NCBI GenBank assembly: GCA_028280225.1
Contig: JANQMF010000191.1
Span: 1 to 33,095 of the forward strand
Length of the DNA: 33,095 nt
DNA from: Pseudomonadales bacterium
GTDB taxonomy: Bacteria; Pseudomonadota; Gammaproteobacteria; Pseudomonadales; Azotimanducaceae
Reading direction: 5' to 3'
Shown here: piece after piece, positions 16,734 through 25,369 of the stretch
Position numbering within the stretch: the first letter of the stretch is position 1
Layout: each line of letters starts with the position of its first letter
Position numbers and translations under genes: made by a program
The notes under the pieces: model-generated
The model's database searches: none
The model's input: the letters and a program-made list of their open reading frames with translations, nothing else
Told to the model about the DNA's origin: nothing

Positions 16734-18008
16734 TTAGTCGTCGTAATATATATTCCTTTTGTTAGCCCGCCCCGCCGCGGTGGACATACAGTTGGCGTAG
16801 AAGGTTGTGGTTGCGGGCCAGTCGGAAAAAATACCCAGCACTCCCACCTTGCGGTTTAGCGCATGAATGGTGCGCAGGATGTCGCCGTCGTTGTCCAATA
16901 CATCAGCGGTCGTGGCGTAGTAGAAACCGCCGCCTCCCGGGTTGAGCTGACCTGAACGCTCGGTGGTCCAGGTGATGATATCCAGACCCGCCTGTTTTGC
17001 CGCCTTGGCATATTGAGACGGCACGATGTGGCCGCGCCGGTTGGTCTGCAGAAGCATAAACATGGGCGGTGCAATGATCTGAACACCATCCGCCACCACC
17101 TGGGACATACTCGGTTCCAGGGCATCAACCGCTTCCCGGGAAGTTACATCGGTGGTGTATCGGCTGTCCAGATATACCGCCTGACGGCCAAAATCCGGGT
17201 TTGTGTTCACCCAATACAGTACATCCTCGTAGTTAAACGATTGGGCCCACACCCGGTGTGGAGACACTCCCGCCTGCCGATATTCGTCGATCATCTGTTG
17301 GGCATAGTCTTCCTGGGTGTAGTCACCCTCATAAGGCATTTCTACAGCGGGCGACTTCAGTTCCGGCGTCATACCGGTGCCCAGTGCTTTAAACAGTTCA
17401 ATGCTCTCCGCATGGGTCATCAGCGTGCCTCGCATGCCGCCGCTATAAAGATCCGTGCGGAAGTTGGCGGTACCGTCCAGATACTCTTCTATCGAAGTGG
17501 CTTCCCGATTGGCAGCATCCATCTTACCGTTCAGGGTTCTAAACTCCGCCAGTGTAATATCGCTGGTACAGCAGGTGATTTCACTGGCGTTCGCAAGCTT
17601 GCCATCACTATCAAAGGCCGGCGGCACACTGCATTTTTCCGCCAGAGGGGTGAGGAGAATGTCGGTTGTGGTGTGCAGGTCGCATTGCGCATGACGACAA
17701 ACCAGTTCGCGGTCCCCGGTAAAGGTCACATCACATTCAAGTATGCCGGCCCCCATACGCGCTGCGGCTTCGTAAGACTCACGGGTGTGTTCCGGGAACT
17801 GCAGAGGGGCACCCCGGTGACCTATCGAAAAGTCACTCTTCCTATATTTGTGGATACGATCAGCACAGGCTTTCAGCCTGTGTTTTAAGCGCGTTTCGCT
17901 CATCTGATCAACCAACCAGAACGGTCGGGGGCCAAGTTGTACCGGATCTGCCGCGGCGCTGACCGCAAGCAACGCCACAACCACGCCGGTAAGGCTGTGT
18001 TTCATCAT
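16734..18008 (-). CDS. Secreted glycerophosphodiester phosphodiesterase family protein
   Basis: A 424-residue GDPD with an N-terminal signal peptide (hydrophobic 8-20, cleavage near SAAA). The TIM-barrel active-site residues are H64-R65 in IGHRGAP, E73, E91-x-D93 and H106. These enzymes hydrolyse glycerophosphodiesters released from phospholipids to glycerol-3-phosphate and an alcohol. At 424 residues it is longer than the 250-350 of bacterial GlpQ/UgpQ; insertions near residues 120-190 contain four cysteines that may form disulfides, fitting an exported protein. AAGGA precedes the first of two adjacent ATG codons. It diverges from the receptor/phytase operon, and a weaker Pho-box-like array lies in the shared upstream region. 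Confidence 0.85.
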   Translation of the reverse strand: MMKHSLTGVVVALLAVSAAADPVQLGPRPFWLVDQMSETRLKHRLKACADRIHKYRKSDFSIGHRGAPLQFPEHTRESYEAAARMGAGILECDVTFTGDRELVCRHAQCDLHTTTDILLTPLAEKCSVPPAFDSDGKLANASEITCCTSDITLAEFRTLNGKMDAANREATSIEEYLDGTANFRTDLYSGGMRGTLMTHAESIELFKALGTGMTPELKSPAVEMPYEGDYTQEDYAQQMIDEYRQAGVSPHRVWAQSFNYEDVLYWVNTNPDFGRQAVYLDSRYTTDVTSREAVDALEPSMSQVVADGVQIIAPPMFMLLQTNRRGHIVPSQYAKAAKQAGLDIITWTTERSGQLNPGGGGFYYATTADVLDNDGDILRTIHALNRKVGVLGIFSDWPATTTFYANCMSTAAGRANKRNIYYDD

Positions 18009-18127
18009 ATCTAACGTCCTTTATGTGTCACTATTATGTCTATGTGTCTGAATCCCCCGGAATCGATACCGGGGTTGTACCTTAGGTACCCCGGATTGCA
18101 GACCTGTTGCGTTTCGATTGCATAACG

Positions 18128-18156
18128 GTGAAGTTTAAATGACATCTTTATTAAGC
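18128..18156 (-). promoter_or_regulatory. Weaker Pho-box-like array upstream of the glycerophosphodiesterase gene
   Basis: On the minus strand, half-sites GCTTAAT (18156), ATGTCAT (18145) and ACTTCAC (18134) sit at an 11-bp period with A/T-rich spacers. ATGTCAT matches the consensus half-site at 6 of 7 positions, the flanking ones at 4 of 7. No convincing -10 element was found at the expected place. Confidence 0.38.
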
Positions 18157-18217
18157 GGCGCAACAAAAACGGATATGACAGAAGCGCGCCTTACGGGTAA
18201 AAACCACCTTCACAACT

Positions 18218-18262
18218 GTGTAACAAAAGTCTAATCATTTTGTAACGCACACTGCCTAATGT
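18218..18262 (+). promoter_or_regulatory. Pho-box-like array and promoter of the TonB receptor/phytase operon
   Basis: Half-sites GTGTAAC (18218), GTCTAAT (18229) and TTGTAAC (18240) lie at an exact 11-bp period, with spacers AAAA and CATT. A possible -10 element, CCTAAT (18255-18260), begins eight bases after the array. Transcription would then begin near 18267, leaving a leader of about 25 bases with GGAGAG before the GTG start. Confidence 0.62.
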
Positions 18263-18291
18263 GCGCGCTTCATTTATTCAGGAGAGTCGCG

Positions 18292-21081
18292 GTGCGCATA
18301 TTCATTGGAGCACTATTATTTCTATTGGCTTTGCCGGCTTTCGGCGGCCGTCTGCAGGGGTACGTTTCCACAGCGTCCGGCCAGGGGTATGTGGGTGGTG
18401 CTGATGTCCGTATCCCCGCCCTAGGCATCCAGACCAGTTCCCGGTCTGACGGGCGCTTTTCATTCAACAACGTCCCTGAAGGCAATCACGTTGTACAAGT
18501 AAACTATCTGGGTTACCAGACCCAACAGAAGAATGTGACTGTGGGCGCCGGCACCACCAACGTGGACGTGGTTCTCAGCGCCACCCTGGAAGAAATTGTC
18601 GTTTACGGTCAGGCCGGCAGCACTGTGTCCGCGCTGAACCAGCAACGCGCCCGGGACAATATCTCCTCCATCGTATCCAGCGACGACTTTGGACAACTGC
18701 CCGATGCCAACCTGAGCGAAGCCTTGCAACGGGTGCCCGGCGTATTTCTGGAGCGCGACCAGGGTGAGGGCCGCTTTGTCGGCATCCGCGGTATTGATCC
18801 GGGTTTGAATGTGACCAGCATTAACGGTATTTCCATTCCCGCCCCGGAAAGCGGCACCCGGGCCGTTGCCCTGGATGTGATCCCCTCGGAGCTGCTTGAA
18901 TCCCTGGAAGTCAGCAAATCTTTTACCCCGGATATGGATCCTGACGGTTTGGGTGGGGCCATTAACGTTAAGAGCTTATCGGGCTTCGACCGCAAGGGCA
19001 GAACCCTGTCCCTTAAGGCGGAAGCGTCGCGCAACGAACTGGAAGAAGAAACCAGTCCCCGCCTGGCAGCAACTTTCACCGATACCCTCAGCCTGGGCAG
19101 CGGCGAGGACAACTTTGCCATCGCCGCAGCGGTGTCCTGGTTTGACCGGGAATTTGGCTCGGAAAATATCGAAACCGACGGCGGCTGGCCCCTGGATCTG
19201 GAAACGGTGGACAACACCGAATTTCGCGGCGCGGAAGAAATTGAACAGCGCAACTATGTCATCAACCGGGAGCGTTTTGGCGCCGCGGTGAACCTGGACT
19301 TTCGACCCACCGACACCTCGGAATATTTTATCCGCGCGCTGTACAGCAAATTCGAAGACCAGGAATTCCGCACCCGCGAACAGTTTAAGTTTGACGACGG
19401 TGAAGCTGTGCTGGGCACAGCCACGTCAGCAACCTGGGATGACGCCACTTTAGAACGGGAATTAAAAGACCGTTTCGAATCCCAGGAGATTCTGTCCGTC
19501 ACCGTGGGGGGTCAAAACATTTTTGATCAATGGACCCTGGACTACACCTACGGCTACGCCATTTCAGAAGAAGACGAGCCCGGACGCATCGACACCAATT
19601 TTGTCATTGAAGGCGTACAGCTGGGTTATACCGGCATTGGTGATCAACCCGGCGTTTTTGCCGACCCCGCCACCCGGGATCCACAGAACTATGCACTGGA
19701 TGAAATTGTCACCGAAGATAATTTTACCGAAGACGAACAGCACAGCTTTGCCATTGACCTGACCCGGGAGCTGAACGCCCGGCAATTCAGCGGCTACATC
19801 AAGGCAGGGGCCAAAGTCCGGCGCCGGGAAAAAAACAATGATCTGCAATCGGTGGTTTATGACGGTTTCCCCGGTGACCCTACGCTGACACCATTTGTGG
19901 GCAGTGTTGACTATGATCTCAACAGCTTTGGTCCCGGCTTGAGCGAAGACGCCATCGAGGCCTTTGTTGCCCAGAACATCAGCGCGTTTGAGATTGATGC
20001 GGACGATACCCTGGCCAGTTCCCTGGGGGGTGACTATGCGTTAAACGAAGATGTTGATGCCGTGTACATCATGGCCCGCATGGACTTCGACAAACTTCGC
20101 CTGGTTTATGGTCTGCGCTGGGAGCAAACCGATTTTGATACCCAAGGCCAGCGCATCGTCTTTGACGATGTCAGCGGTGATGGATCTCCGGTTGCCCGGC
20201 CGGTTTCTTTTCGTGACGACTACGACTACCTGTTGCCCAGTATCAATCTGCGCTACGCCATCAACGACGACCTGTTTCTTCGCGCAGCCTACTACGAGAC
20301 GTTTGCGCGACCGGCCTTTGAACAACTGTCACCGGGTGGGGAAATTGAATTTGAAGTAGACGACGGGGCCAGCGAATTTTCGGCGGAGCTAGGTAACCCC
20401 GGCCTGGAACCTCTGGAAGCCCAGCATGTGGACATTGCTGTGGAGTGGTACGACCAGGGCATCGGCTTGCTGTCCGCCGGGGTATTCTACAAAAACCTGG
20501 ACAACTTTATTGTGTTGGCGGATACCGCTGACCTCATTGACCTCAGCCAGTTTGTCGGCAATGTGGTCATCGACGATGCTGAGGTTATTCAGCCCATCAA
20601 CGGCGACTCCGCAGACCTGCTGGGTATTGAACTGGCTTGGATCAAAAAATTCAGCAGCCTGCCCGCACCCTGGAATGGCTTGCTGGTCAGTGCTAACGCA
20701 ACCTTTACCGACAGCGAAGCGGATTTGGCCCTGCGCGATTCTTCCATCGACTTACCCCGCCAATCTGATAGAGTATTTAACCTGACCCTGGGTTACGAAA
20801 GTGAACGCTTTTCCGCACGCATTGCCGGTACCTACAAAAGCGACGCGTTGCTGGGCCTGGAAGAACCCGACAACGCAAATTTCGACGTCTACCAGGATGA
20901 ACATCTTCAGTTGGACCTGAGCATTAAGTTCCATATTAGTCAAAACTGGCTGGTCTATTTTGACGCTAACAACTTAACCGACGAGCCCTTTTACGCCTAC
21001 TTTGACCGCGCCCGGTACAACGCTCAGTACGAAGAGTACGGCCGCACTTACGCATTGGGAGTGCAGTTGCGTGCACAATAA
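18292..21081 (+). CDS. TonB-dependent receptor with carboxypeptidase-regulatory-like domain (phytate-linked)
   Basis: A 929-residue outer-membrane receptor. A signal peptide (MRIFIGALLFLLALPAFG) is followed by a carboxypeptidase-regulatory-like beta-sandwich (about 20-95), then a segment like a TonB box (LEEIVVYGQ), a plug (SEALQRVPGVFLERDQ; VGIRGIDPG) and a barrel. The frame is open back to ATG 18259. GTG 18292 is chosen because GGAGAG lies upstream, the signal peptide starts cleanly there, and ATG 18259 falls inside the likely -10 region. It overlaps the phytase gene by 11 bases. A TonB receptor next to a beta-propeller phytase is a known pairing in aquatic bacteria, so uptake of phytate or its products is likely. 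Confidence 0.9.
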   Translation: MRIFIGALLFLLALPAFGGRLQGYVSTASGQGYVGGADVRIPALGIQTSSRSDGRFSFNNVPEGNHVVQVNYLGYQTQQKNVTVGAGTTNVDVVLSATLEEIVVYGQAGSTVSALNQQRARDNISSIVSSDDFGQLPDANLSEALQRVPGVFLERDQGEGRFVGIRGIDPGLNVTSINGISIPAPESGTRAVALDVIPSELLESLEVSKSFTPDMDPDGLGGAINVKSLSGFDRKGRTLSLKAEASRNELEEETSPRLAATFTDTLSLGSGEDNFAIAAAVSWFDREFGSENIETDGGWPLDLETVDNTEFRGAEEIEQRNYVINRERFGAAVNLDFRPTDTSEYFIRALYSKFEDQEFRTREQFKFDDGEAVLGTATSATWDDATLERELKDRFESQEILSVTVGGQNIFDQWTLDYTYGYAISEEDEPGRIDTNFVIEGVQLGYTGIGDQPGVFADPATRDPQNYALDEIVTEDNFTEDEQHSFAIDLTRELNARQFSGYIKAGAKVRRREKNNDLQSVVYDGFPGDPTLTPFVGSVDYDLNSFGPGLSEDAIEAFVAQNISAFEIDADDTLASSLGGDYALNEDVDAVYIMARMDFDKLRLVYGLRWEQTDFDTQGQRIVFDDVSGDGSPVARPVSFRDDYDYLLPSINLRYAINDDLFLRAAYYETFARPAFEQLSPGGEIEFEVDDGASEFSAELGNPGLEPLEAQHVDIAVEWYDQGIGLLSAGVFYKNLDNFIVLADTADLIDLSQFVGNVVIDDAEVIQPINGDSADLLGIELAWIKKFSSLPAPWNGLLVSANATFTDSEADLALRDSSIDLPRQSDRVFNLTLGYESERFSARIAGTYKSDALLGLEEPDNANFDVYQDEHLQLDLSIKFHISQNWLVYFDANNLTDEPFYAYFDRARYNAQYEEYGRTYALGVQLRAQ

Positions 21082-22099
21082 CCTGTTATGGGTGGGCATA
21101 CTTGTTGTGGTGGGGTGTACGCAGATATTACCCGTCTACGGGCCCATTCAGGTCACGGCAGAGGTGGAAACCGCACCGGTGCCCAGCGCTGACGATGCCG
21201 CTGACGATCCGGCCATATGGATTCACCCTGAAGAGCCCGGCAAGAGTCTGGTCATCGGCACTGACAAACGCTCCGGATTACTGGCTTATGATCTTCGCGG
21301 GAACCAACTTCAATACCTGCCCGTGGGCCAGTTGAATAACATCGATCTGCGCCACCATCCCTGGGGGATGCAGCAGATGAGCCTGATAGCCGCGACCCAG
21401 CGAGGCCCTTCGCGGATTGTCCTGTTTACCCTGGACCATACCAACCTCAAGGTGACCCCCGTGGCAGTGCATACCACCGAACTGCAATATCCCTACGGTG
21501 TCTGCATGTACCAGGACATCCGGGGGGTTCCCCATGTGATTGCCAACAGCAAAGACGGCGCCTTTGTCATGTACGCCGTGGCCCGGGACTATTCGCTGAC
21601 CCCCGTCCGCCGTTGGCACACCGCTTCTCAGCCCGAGGGCTGTGTTGCTGACGACGCCCGGCAGGTGGTCTATTTTGGCGAAGAGGAACAAGGCATCTGG
21701 CGCCTGAACCTGACCCCCGGGTCCACTGGGGAAGTTAAGCTGGTGGATTCGGTCAACAGCGGTCGGTTGACCGCTGATGTGGAGGGGATGGCATTGTACT
21801 TTGGCGACCAACAAACCCTGCTGGTGGTATCCAGTCAGGGTGACAACAGTTTTGCCGTTTACGATACCGCTAACGACCAATACCTCTATTCTTTCCACGT
21901 GGTTTCCAACAAGCACATTGATGGCGTGACCGAAACCGACGGTCTGGACATTGTCTCCAATCCGTTGCCGGGATTCCCGCGGGGATTGTTAGTGGTTCAG
22001 GACGATGACAACCGGCAACCCAGGGCCAACCAGAATTTTAAACTGGTGTCCTGGTCAAATGTGGAACAGGCGGCTGACAGCCAGGAAGCGGCAAACTAG
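21071..22099 (+). CDS. Beta-propeller phytase, lipoprotein
   Basis: A 342-residue 3-phytase of the beta-propeller family, which strips phosphate from myo-inositol hexakisphosphate with calcium. Signature stretches are DDPAIWIHP (45-53), VIGTDKRSGLLAYDL, PEGCVADD, DVEGMALY and the VSSQGDNSFAVYD segment. With GTG 21071 as start the N-terminus is a lipoprotein signal with lipobox V13-V14-G15-C16, so the enzyme is membrane-anchored in the periplasm or at the surface. GGGAG lies upstream within the receptor gene. The frame is open to ATG 21002, but that start would place the hydrophobic signal internally. It overlaps the receptor gene and shares its Pho-box promoter. Confidence 0.92.
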   Translation: MHNNLLWVGILVVVGCTQILPVYGPIQVTAEVETAPVPSADDAADDPAIWIHPEEPGKSLVIGTDKRSGLLAYDLRGNQLQYLPVGQLNNIDLRHHPWGMQQMSLIAATQRGPSRIVLFTLDHTNLKVTPVAVHTTELQYPYGVCMYQDIRGVPHVIANSKDGAFVMYAVARDYSLTPVRRWHTASQPEGCVADDARQVVYFGEEEQGIWRLNLTPGSTGEVKLVDSVNSGRLTADVEGMALYFGDQQTLLVVSSQGDNSFAVYDTANDQYLYSFHVVSNKHIDGVTETDGLDIVSNPLPGFPRGLLVVQDDDNRQPRANQNFKLVSWSNVEQAADSQEAAN

Positions 22100-22152
22100 C
22101 AGGTTTCCGGCAAGCGCCTTCAACACCTACCCTATCCTTGTTGCAGGGCCTC

Positions 22153-22194
22153 TTGCAATATATCGTACAATGTACGTATTATCGTACACCGTAC
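22153..22194 (+). promoter_or_regulatory. Promoter with duplicated GTAC operator, before the DUF2306-like gene
   Basis: TTGCAA (22153-22158) and TATTAT (22177-22182) are separated by 18 bases. CGTACA-A-TGTACG (22164-22176) fills the spacer, and a second GTAC pair lies at 22184 and 22191. The four GTAC blocks are spaced 7, 12 and 7 bases apart, and the two pairs are 19 bp apart. This suggests a repressor dimer bound twice over the promoter. No adjacent regulator gene is an obvious partner. Confidence 0.5.
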
Positions 22195-22212
22195 TAAACC
22201 TCGGCAGCCCGC

Positions 22213-23022
22213 ATGCACACAAGCACGTTGAACAAAACCCGCCTCACCCTGGCGGCTGTTTTTCTGCTGACCGCCGCTTCGGTATGGGGTGAGACTCTGC
22301 AGGTGCCCGCAGCGGCCCCCTGGTGGGCACACCTGGGGGCCGACACCATCCTGGTGCTGCACATCCTGGGAGGTACTCTGGGTATTTTGACGGGTTTTGT
22401 CGCCATTGCCGTGAGTAAGGGGCAGCAACTGCACCGGGTTGCGGGCAAGGTCTTTTTTGCGGCGATGTTTATTTCTTATCTGCTGGCCGCCATGGTTGCA
22501 CCCTTCCTTAACTCCGGTCAGCGGCCAAATTCTGTTGCCGCTCTACTTGCCCTGTATCTGTTGTTTTCCGGTGTTTCCGCTGCCCGGCGCCGGACGTTTA
22601 CCGCCTCCTGGCGCGAACGCGCCGGACTGGTGGTTGCTGTATTTGTCACCACCATGGGCATGTGGTTTGCCGCAACCGGTCTGCAAAGCGAAAGCGGCAC
22701 CGTGGATGGTTCGCCACCCCAGGCTTTTGCCATTTTTATCCTCACCGGCTTTGCCGCAACCCTGGGTGAACTGCGTGTGCTCAAACAGGGTGGGCTAAGC
22801 CCCCGGGACCGGCAAAAACGCCACCTGTGGCGGATGTGTATGTCTTTTTTTATCGCCTGCGGGTCGTTTTTCCTGGGCCAACCCCAGGTCTTTCCCGGCT
22901 GGTTTAACGCATCCTTCCTGCCGCACCTGCTGACCCTGGCACCCCTGGCCGCCATGGTATTTTTTCTCATCCGGCTCAACCGGGTTAACCCGGTTAACCC
23001 GGTTAACCAAAGAGGGGTCTAG
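22213..23022 (+). CDS. Integral membrane protein, DUF2306-like
   Basis: A 269-residue protein with about seven hydrophobic helices and conserved-looking histidines near LHILGG and QLHRVAGKVF, the pattern of the DUF2306 membrane family, whose function is not established. A signal-anchor-like helix lies at residues 11-26. The C-terminus ends in a repeated NRVNPVNPVNQ encoded by three 9-bp tandem copies of CCGGTTAAC, which suggests recent slippage extension. It is monocistronic behind a promoter with palindromic operator sites. Assignment by hydropathy and weak motif only. Confidence 0.65.
   Translation: MHTSTLNKTRLTLAAVFLLTAASVWGETLQVPAAAPWWAHLGADTILVLHILGGTLGILTGFVAIAVSKGQQLHRVAGKVFFAAMFISYLLAAMVAPFLNSGQRPNSVAALLALYLLFSGVSAARRRTFTASWRERAGLVVAVFVTTMGMWFAATGLQSESGTVDGSPPQAFAIFILTGFAATLGELRVLKQGGLSPRDRQKRHLWRMCMSFFIACGSFFLGQPQVFPGWFNASFLPHLLTLAPLAAMVFFLIRLNRVNPVNPVNQRGV
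22979..23007. repeat. 9-bp tandem repeat at the 3' end of the DUF2306-like gene
   Basis: About three copies of CCGGTTAAC in frame encode the repeated N-P-V tripeptide at the protein's C-terminus. Copy number could vary between strains. Confidence 0.75.
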
Positions 23023-23066
23023 CATCCAACAGGCTCCAGGCCACGTGGGAAGCCCGGGCTTGCGGC

Positions 23067-23642
23067 TTATGTCCGGTCTTTGTCCTGTTTGCGATATACG
23101 AAGTAGTACCGGGTTTTAATGGGGCCGGCGTACCCCTCGTCCTCAACAGCCACACCGTCCAGGCTCCATTCCATTTGATCCAGCTTGTAGTGCCAGCCAC
23201 AGGCCACACTGTAGCGTGAATGAATGGTCCGGGCCTCATCATCAAAAATGCTGACATCCGGCAGGGTTGCCATAAAGGTGAGCTGACAGCCGTTGCCCTG
23301 TTCTACCAGTTCAAATCTGTGGTGTTCTCCGGGCCCGATATATTCCAGCACATGGGGCGGTTCAAACCGGGTAATCTTGCAGAAGTAGATATCGCTGGGA
23401 TTGTCCTGGGGGGCAGGACAGTCAGCGCCGCTGAAGTTGATCACCGCATCACCCCCCGGCTTATTGCTCAGACTCAGCTCGGCAAACCATGCCGCCCGGT
23501 GTTCTTCCACCGTAATGGCCCGCCAGACTTTTTCGATGTGATGATTGAGCAATCGGGTATAGGTAATGGTCTTGTTGCCGGCGTTGTCACTGCCATAAAC
23601 GCCAAAGCGGCTGTCATCAAGGTTTGCCTCGGGGCTGGTCAT
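23067..23642 (-). CDS. SRPBCC (AHSA1-like) domain protein
   Basis: A 191-residue START/Bet v1-like fold protein. The N-terminal YTRLLNHHIEKVWRAIT stretch and the YIGPGEHHRFELVEQGNGCQL region follow the AHSA1 pattern that forms a hydrophobic ligand cavity. Family members paired with ArsR regulators are common, but their ligands are mostly unknown. A strong AAGGAG sits seven bases before ATG 23642, and the gene starts 11 bases after the ArsR stop, so it is the second gene of that operon. Confidence 0.82.
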   Translation of the reverse strand: MTSPEANLDDSRFGVYGSDNAGNKTITYTRLLNHHIEKVWRAITVEEHRAAWFAELSLSNKPGGDAVINFSGADCPAPQDNPSDIYFCKITRFEPPHVLEYIGPGEHHRFELVEQGNGCQLTFMATLPDVSIFDDEARTIHSRYSVACGWHYKLDQMEWSLDGVAVEDEGYAGPIKTRYYFVYRKQDKDRT

Positions 23643-23653
23643 CAGATAGCTCC

Positions 23654-23959
23654 TTATTGATCCATCTCGTTCAAATGTTGTTCCAAGCGGTCGAGTTTGT
23701 TGCTCAAGAATTGACGATAAGGCTCCAGGAAATGATCTACTTCCTCCAGCGGCTGGGCGTTCAGAGCGTACCAGCGCTTCTGACCATCCGGCCGCACAAC
23801 CACCAGGTTGGCCTCTTTTAAAATCTTCAAATGTTTTGACACCGCCGGTTGGCTCAAACCCGCAATCTCAACCAGGGTGTTGACGGTACAAGGCTGTCTG
23901 CGCATGGCTTCCAGCAATAAACGCCGCTTGGGTTCAACAATGGCTGAGAATGTATCCAT
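23654..23959 (-). CDS. ArsR-family transcriptional regulator
   Basis: A 101-residue winged-helix repressor. The recognition segment is IAGLSQPAVSKHLKILKEANLV (about 32-53), with the wing at VRPDGQKRWYAL. No CxC metal-binding motif of ArsR/SmtB sensors is present, so it belongs to the non-metal group that typically accompanies SRPBCC proteins. It probably represses its own operon through the A/T-rich symmetric element upstream. Confidence 0.88.
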   Translation of the reverse strand: MDTFSAIVEPKRRLLLEAMRRQPCTVNTLVEIAGLSQPAVSKHLKILKEANLVVVRPDGQKRWYALNAQPLEEVDHFLEPYRQFLSNKLDRLEQHLNEMDQ

Positions 23960-23985
23960 TTGGATTCCCGTAAATTGATCGGGGG

Positions 23986-24008
23986 ATATATAACCATATA
24001 GATATATT
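23986..24008 (-). promoter_or_regulatory. A/T-rich symmetric element, likely promoter/operator of the ArsR operon
   Basis: Alternating ATATAT tracts flank a short core upstream of the ArsR start, an arrangement like ArsR-family operators. It also supplies possible -10 sequences on the minus strand. The symmetry is imperfect. Confidence 0.35.
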
Positions 24009-24088
24009 TCTGTAAAGGCATATTTTAAAACTTAGTGTGTTCTCGGGTTCAACTCCGACCGGACCACAGGTACCCTGTCCGGGGACAC

Positions 24089-24117
24089 ACCCGGCACACT
24101 TTACCCGGCACACTTTA
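24089..24117. repeat. 14-bp direct tandem repeat before nnrU
   Basis: CCCGGCACACTTTA occurs twice, head to tail, in the leader region before the NnrU gene. No function is apparent. Confidence 0.6.
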
Positions 24118-24147
24118 AGAGGTGGCTGCCAACCTGGGAGAAATTTC

Positions 24148-24699
24148 ATGTGGATCATGTTCTTGGGATTAGTGCTGTTTTTTGGCATTCACCTGGTACC
24201 GTCAACCGGGATACGCAGCACCCTGGTCAACCGGTTTGGCGAAGATCCCTACAAGGGGATATTCAGCCTGGTCTCACTGGCCGGCTTTGTGCTGATTGTT
24301 TACGGTTTTTCCCAAACTGAATTTATCGCCTTCATGGACCCCCAACCCTGGGGGCGCACAGCCGCTTTCTGGATTATGCCCGTGGCCATTATTTTATTGG
24401 TGGCATCCAATACCCCAAACAATCTCAAACGTTTTGTCAGACACCCGATGCTGATTGGCATTACCTTGTGGAGCGCCTCACATCTGGCGGCCAATGGCGA
24501 TCTGGTCAGCACGGTGCTGTTTGCCGTCTTTGGCACGTTTGCCCTCCTTGATATATTCCTTGTCGAACAGGGTGGCCGCTACCAGCCGGCAAAACCGGTC
24601 AGTCCCGGCTGGGATTTGCTCACCATTGTGGTGGGCTTACTGTTAGCCGGGCTTGTATTTTACTTTCACGACTACCTGTCCGGCGTACCGCTGCGTTAG
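24148..24699 (+). CDS. nnrU: NnrU-family membrane protein
   Basis: A 183-residue integral membrane protein with about five or six helices. It starts MWIMFLGLVLFFGIHLVPS and includes the FVRHPMLIGITLWSASHL segment typical of NnrU and related methyltransferase-like membrane folds. NnrU was first linked to nitrite/NO metabolism, but many relatives occur outside denitrification loci, and none of those genes is visible here. GGGAGA precedes ATG 24148; the frame runs open to 24037 without a credible start. Confidence 0.82.
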   Translation: MWIMFLGLVLFFGIHLVPSTGIRSTLVNRFGEDPYKGIFSLVSLAGFVLIVYGFSQTEFIAFMDPQPWGRTAAFWIMPVAIILLVASNTPNNLKRFVRHPMLIGITLWSASHLAANGDLVSTVLFAVFGTFALLDIFLVEQGGRYQPAKPVSPGWDLLTIVVGLLLAGLVFYFHDYLSGVPLR

Positions 24700-24766
24700 C
24701 CCGGCAAAACCACCCGCGCCGTCTGCCCTTCCAACATCCCAGGCCTGACCCTGCTCCCCATGACAC

Positions 24767-24810
24767 ATACGTTTTGACATAAACGTATATAATGTGACAT
24801 ATTTGTCACA
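24767..24810 (+). promoter_or_regulatory. Double palindromic operator over the TetR/hydroxylase promoter
   Basis: Two perfect inverted repeats flank TATAAT (24788-24793): ATACGTTT/AAACGTAT (24767-24788, six-base spacer) and TGTGACA/TGTCACA (24793-24810, four-base spacer). The second ends on the first base of the ATG at 24810. The layout suggests autorepression by the TetR protein encoded next. With this -10, the leader would be only about ten bases and contains no Shine-Dalgarno sequence. Confidence 0.65.
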
Positions 24811-25364
24811 TGAACAAATACAAACTGCCCACCGAGGACGCCATTGCTGAAGCCGGATTCAGGCTGTTAAGTAAAAATCCCGGAGCCAAGCTCGAAGAGA
24901 TTGCCAAGGAAGCGGGCATTACCAGGGCCACCCTGCACCGGTATTTTCCGTCCCGCAACAAGCTGGTCACAACCTTGGCCATGAAAGCCATTAAAGAGAT
25001 GGATGCTGCGGTTGAACAAGCCTGCCAACACTCGCAAACGGCGGCTGAAGTGCTGCGGGACAGCCTGACCGCCATGATCCCCCTGGGCGCCCGGCACGGT
25101 TTTCTGGGACACGAGGATCTCCAGCAGGACGCTACCGTGCAGCGGGAGTTTTTGCGCCTCGAAGAAGAAACCCGGGAATGGATTAACGCGGCAAAAAAAG
25201 AGGGTGCCATCGACAATACGGTCCCCACGGAGTGGTGCGTACGTACGTTTGACAATCTGTTGTACACTGCCTGGGAGTGCGTCTGGCACGAAGAGCTGAC
25301 CACCAGGCAGGCTGCGGAACTCGCCTGGCGCACCTTGTCCCGGGGATTGAGGGCAAGCGGGTAA
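24810..25364 (+). CDS. TetR/AcrR-family transcriptional regulator
   Basis: A 184-residue repressor. The DNA-binding helix-turn-helix is at about 25-47 (LEEIAKEAGITRATLHRYFPS), followed by a divergent ligand-binding domain. The start lies directly on a palindrome and lacks a ribosome-binding site, suggesting a nearly leaderless message. It is followed by a hydroxylase gene that starts five bases after its stop, so it probably controls that gene and itself. The ligand is unknown. Confidence 0.88.
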   Translation: MNKYKLPTEDAIAEAGFRLLSKNPGAKLEEIAKEAGITRATLHRYFPSRNKLVTTLAMKAIKEMDAAVEQACQHSQTAAEVLRDSLTAMIPLGARHGFLGHEDLQQDATVQREFLRLEEETREWINAAKKEGAIDNTVPTEWCVRTFDNLLYTAWECVWHEELTTRQAAELAWRTLSRGLRASG

Positions 25365-25369
25365 TTGCC

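Noticed and set aside
17013-17888. Long open frame of 291 codons antisense to the glycerophosphodiesterase gene
   Set aside because: The sense strand encodes a complete GDPD with all active-site residues; the antisense product has no recognisable motif.
18259-18291. ATG 18259 as receptor start
   Set aside because: It lies in the probable -10 region with no ribosome-binding site; GTG 18292 has GGAGAG and begins a clean signal peptide.
24774-24793. TTGACA plus TATAAT as a standard promoter for the TetR gene
   Set aside because: The two hexamers are only 8 bases apart, so they cannot pair; TATAAT may work with another -35, or TTGACA with ACATAT at 24797.
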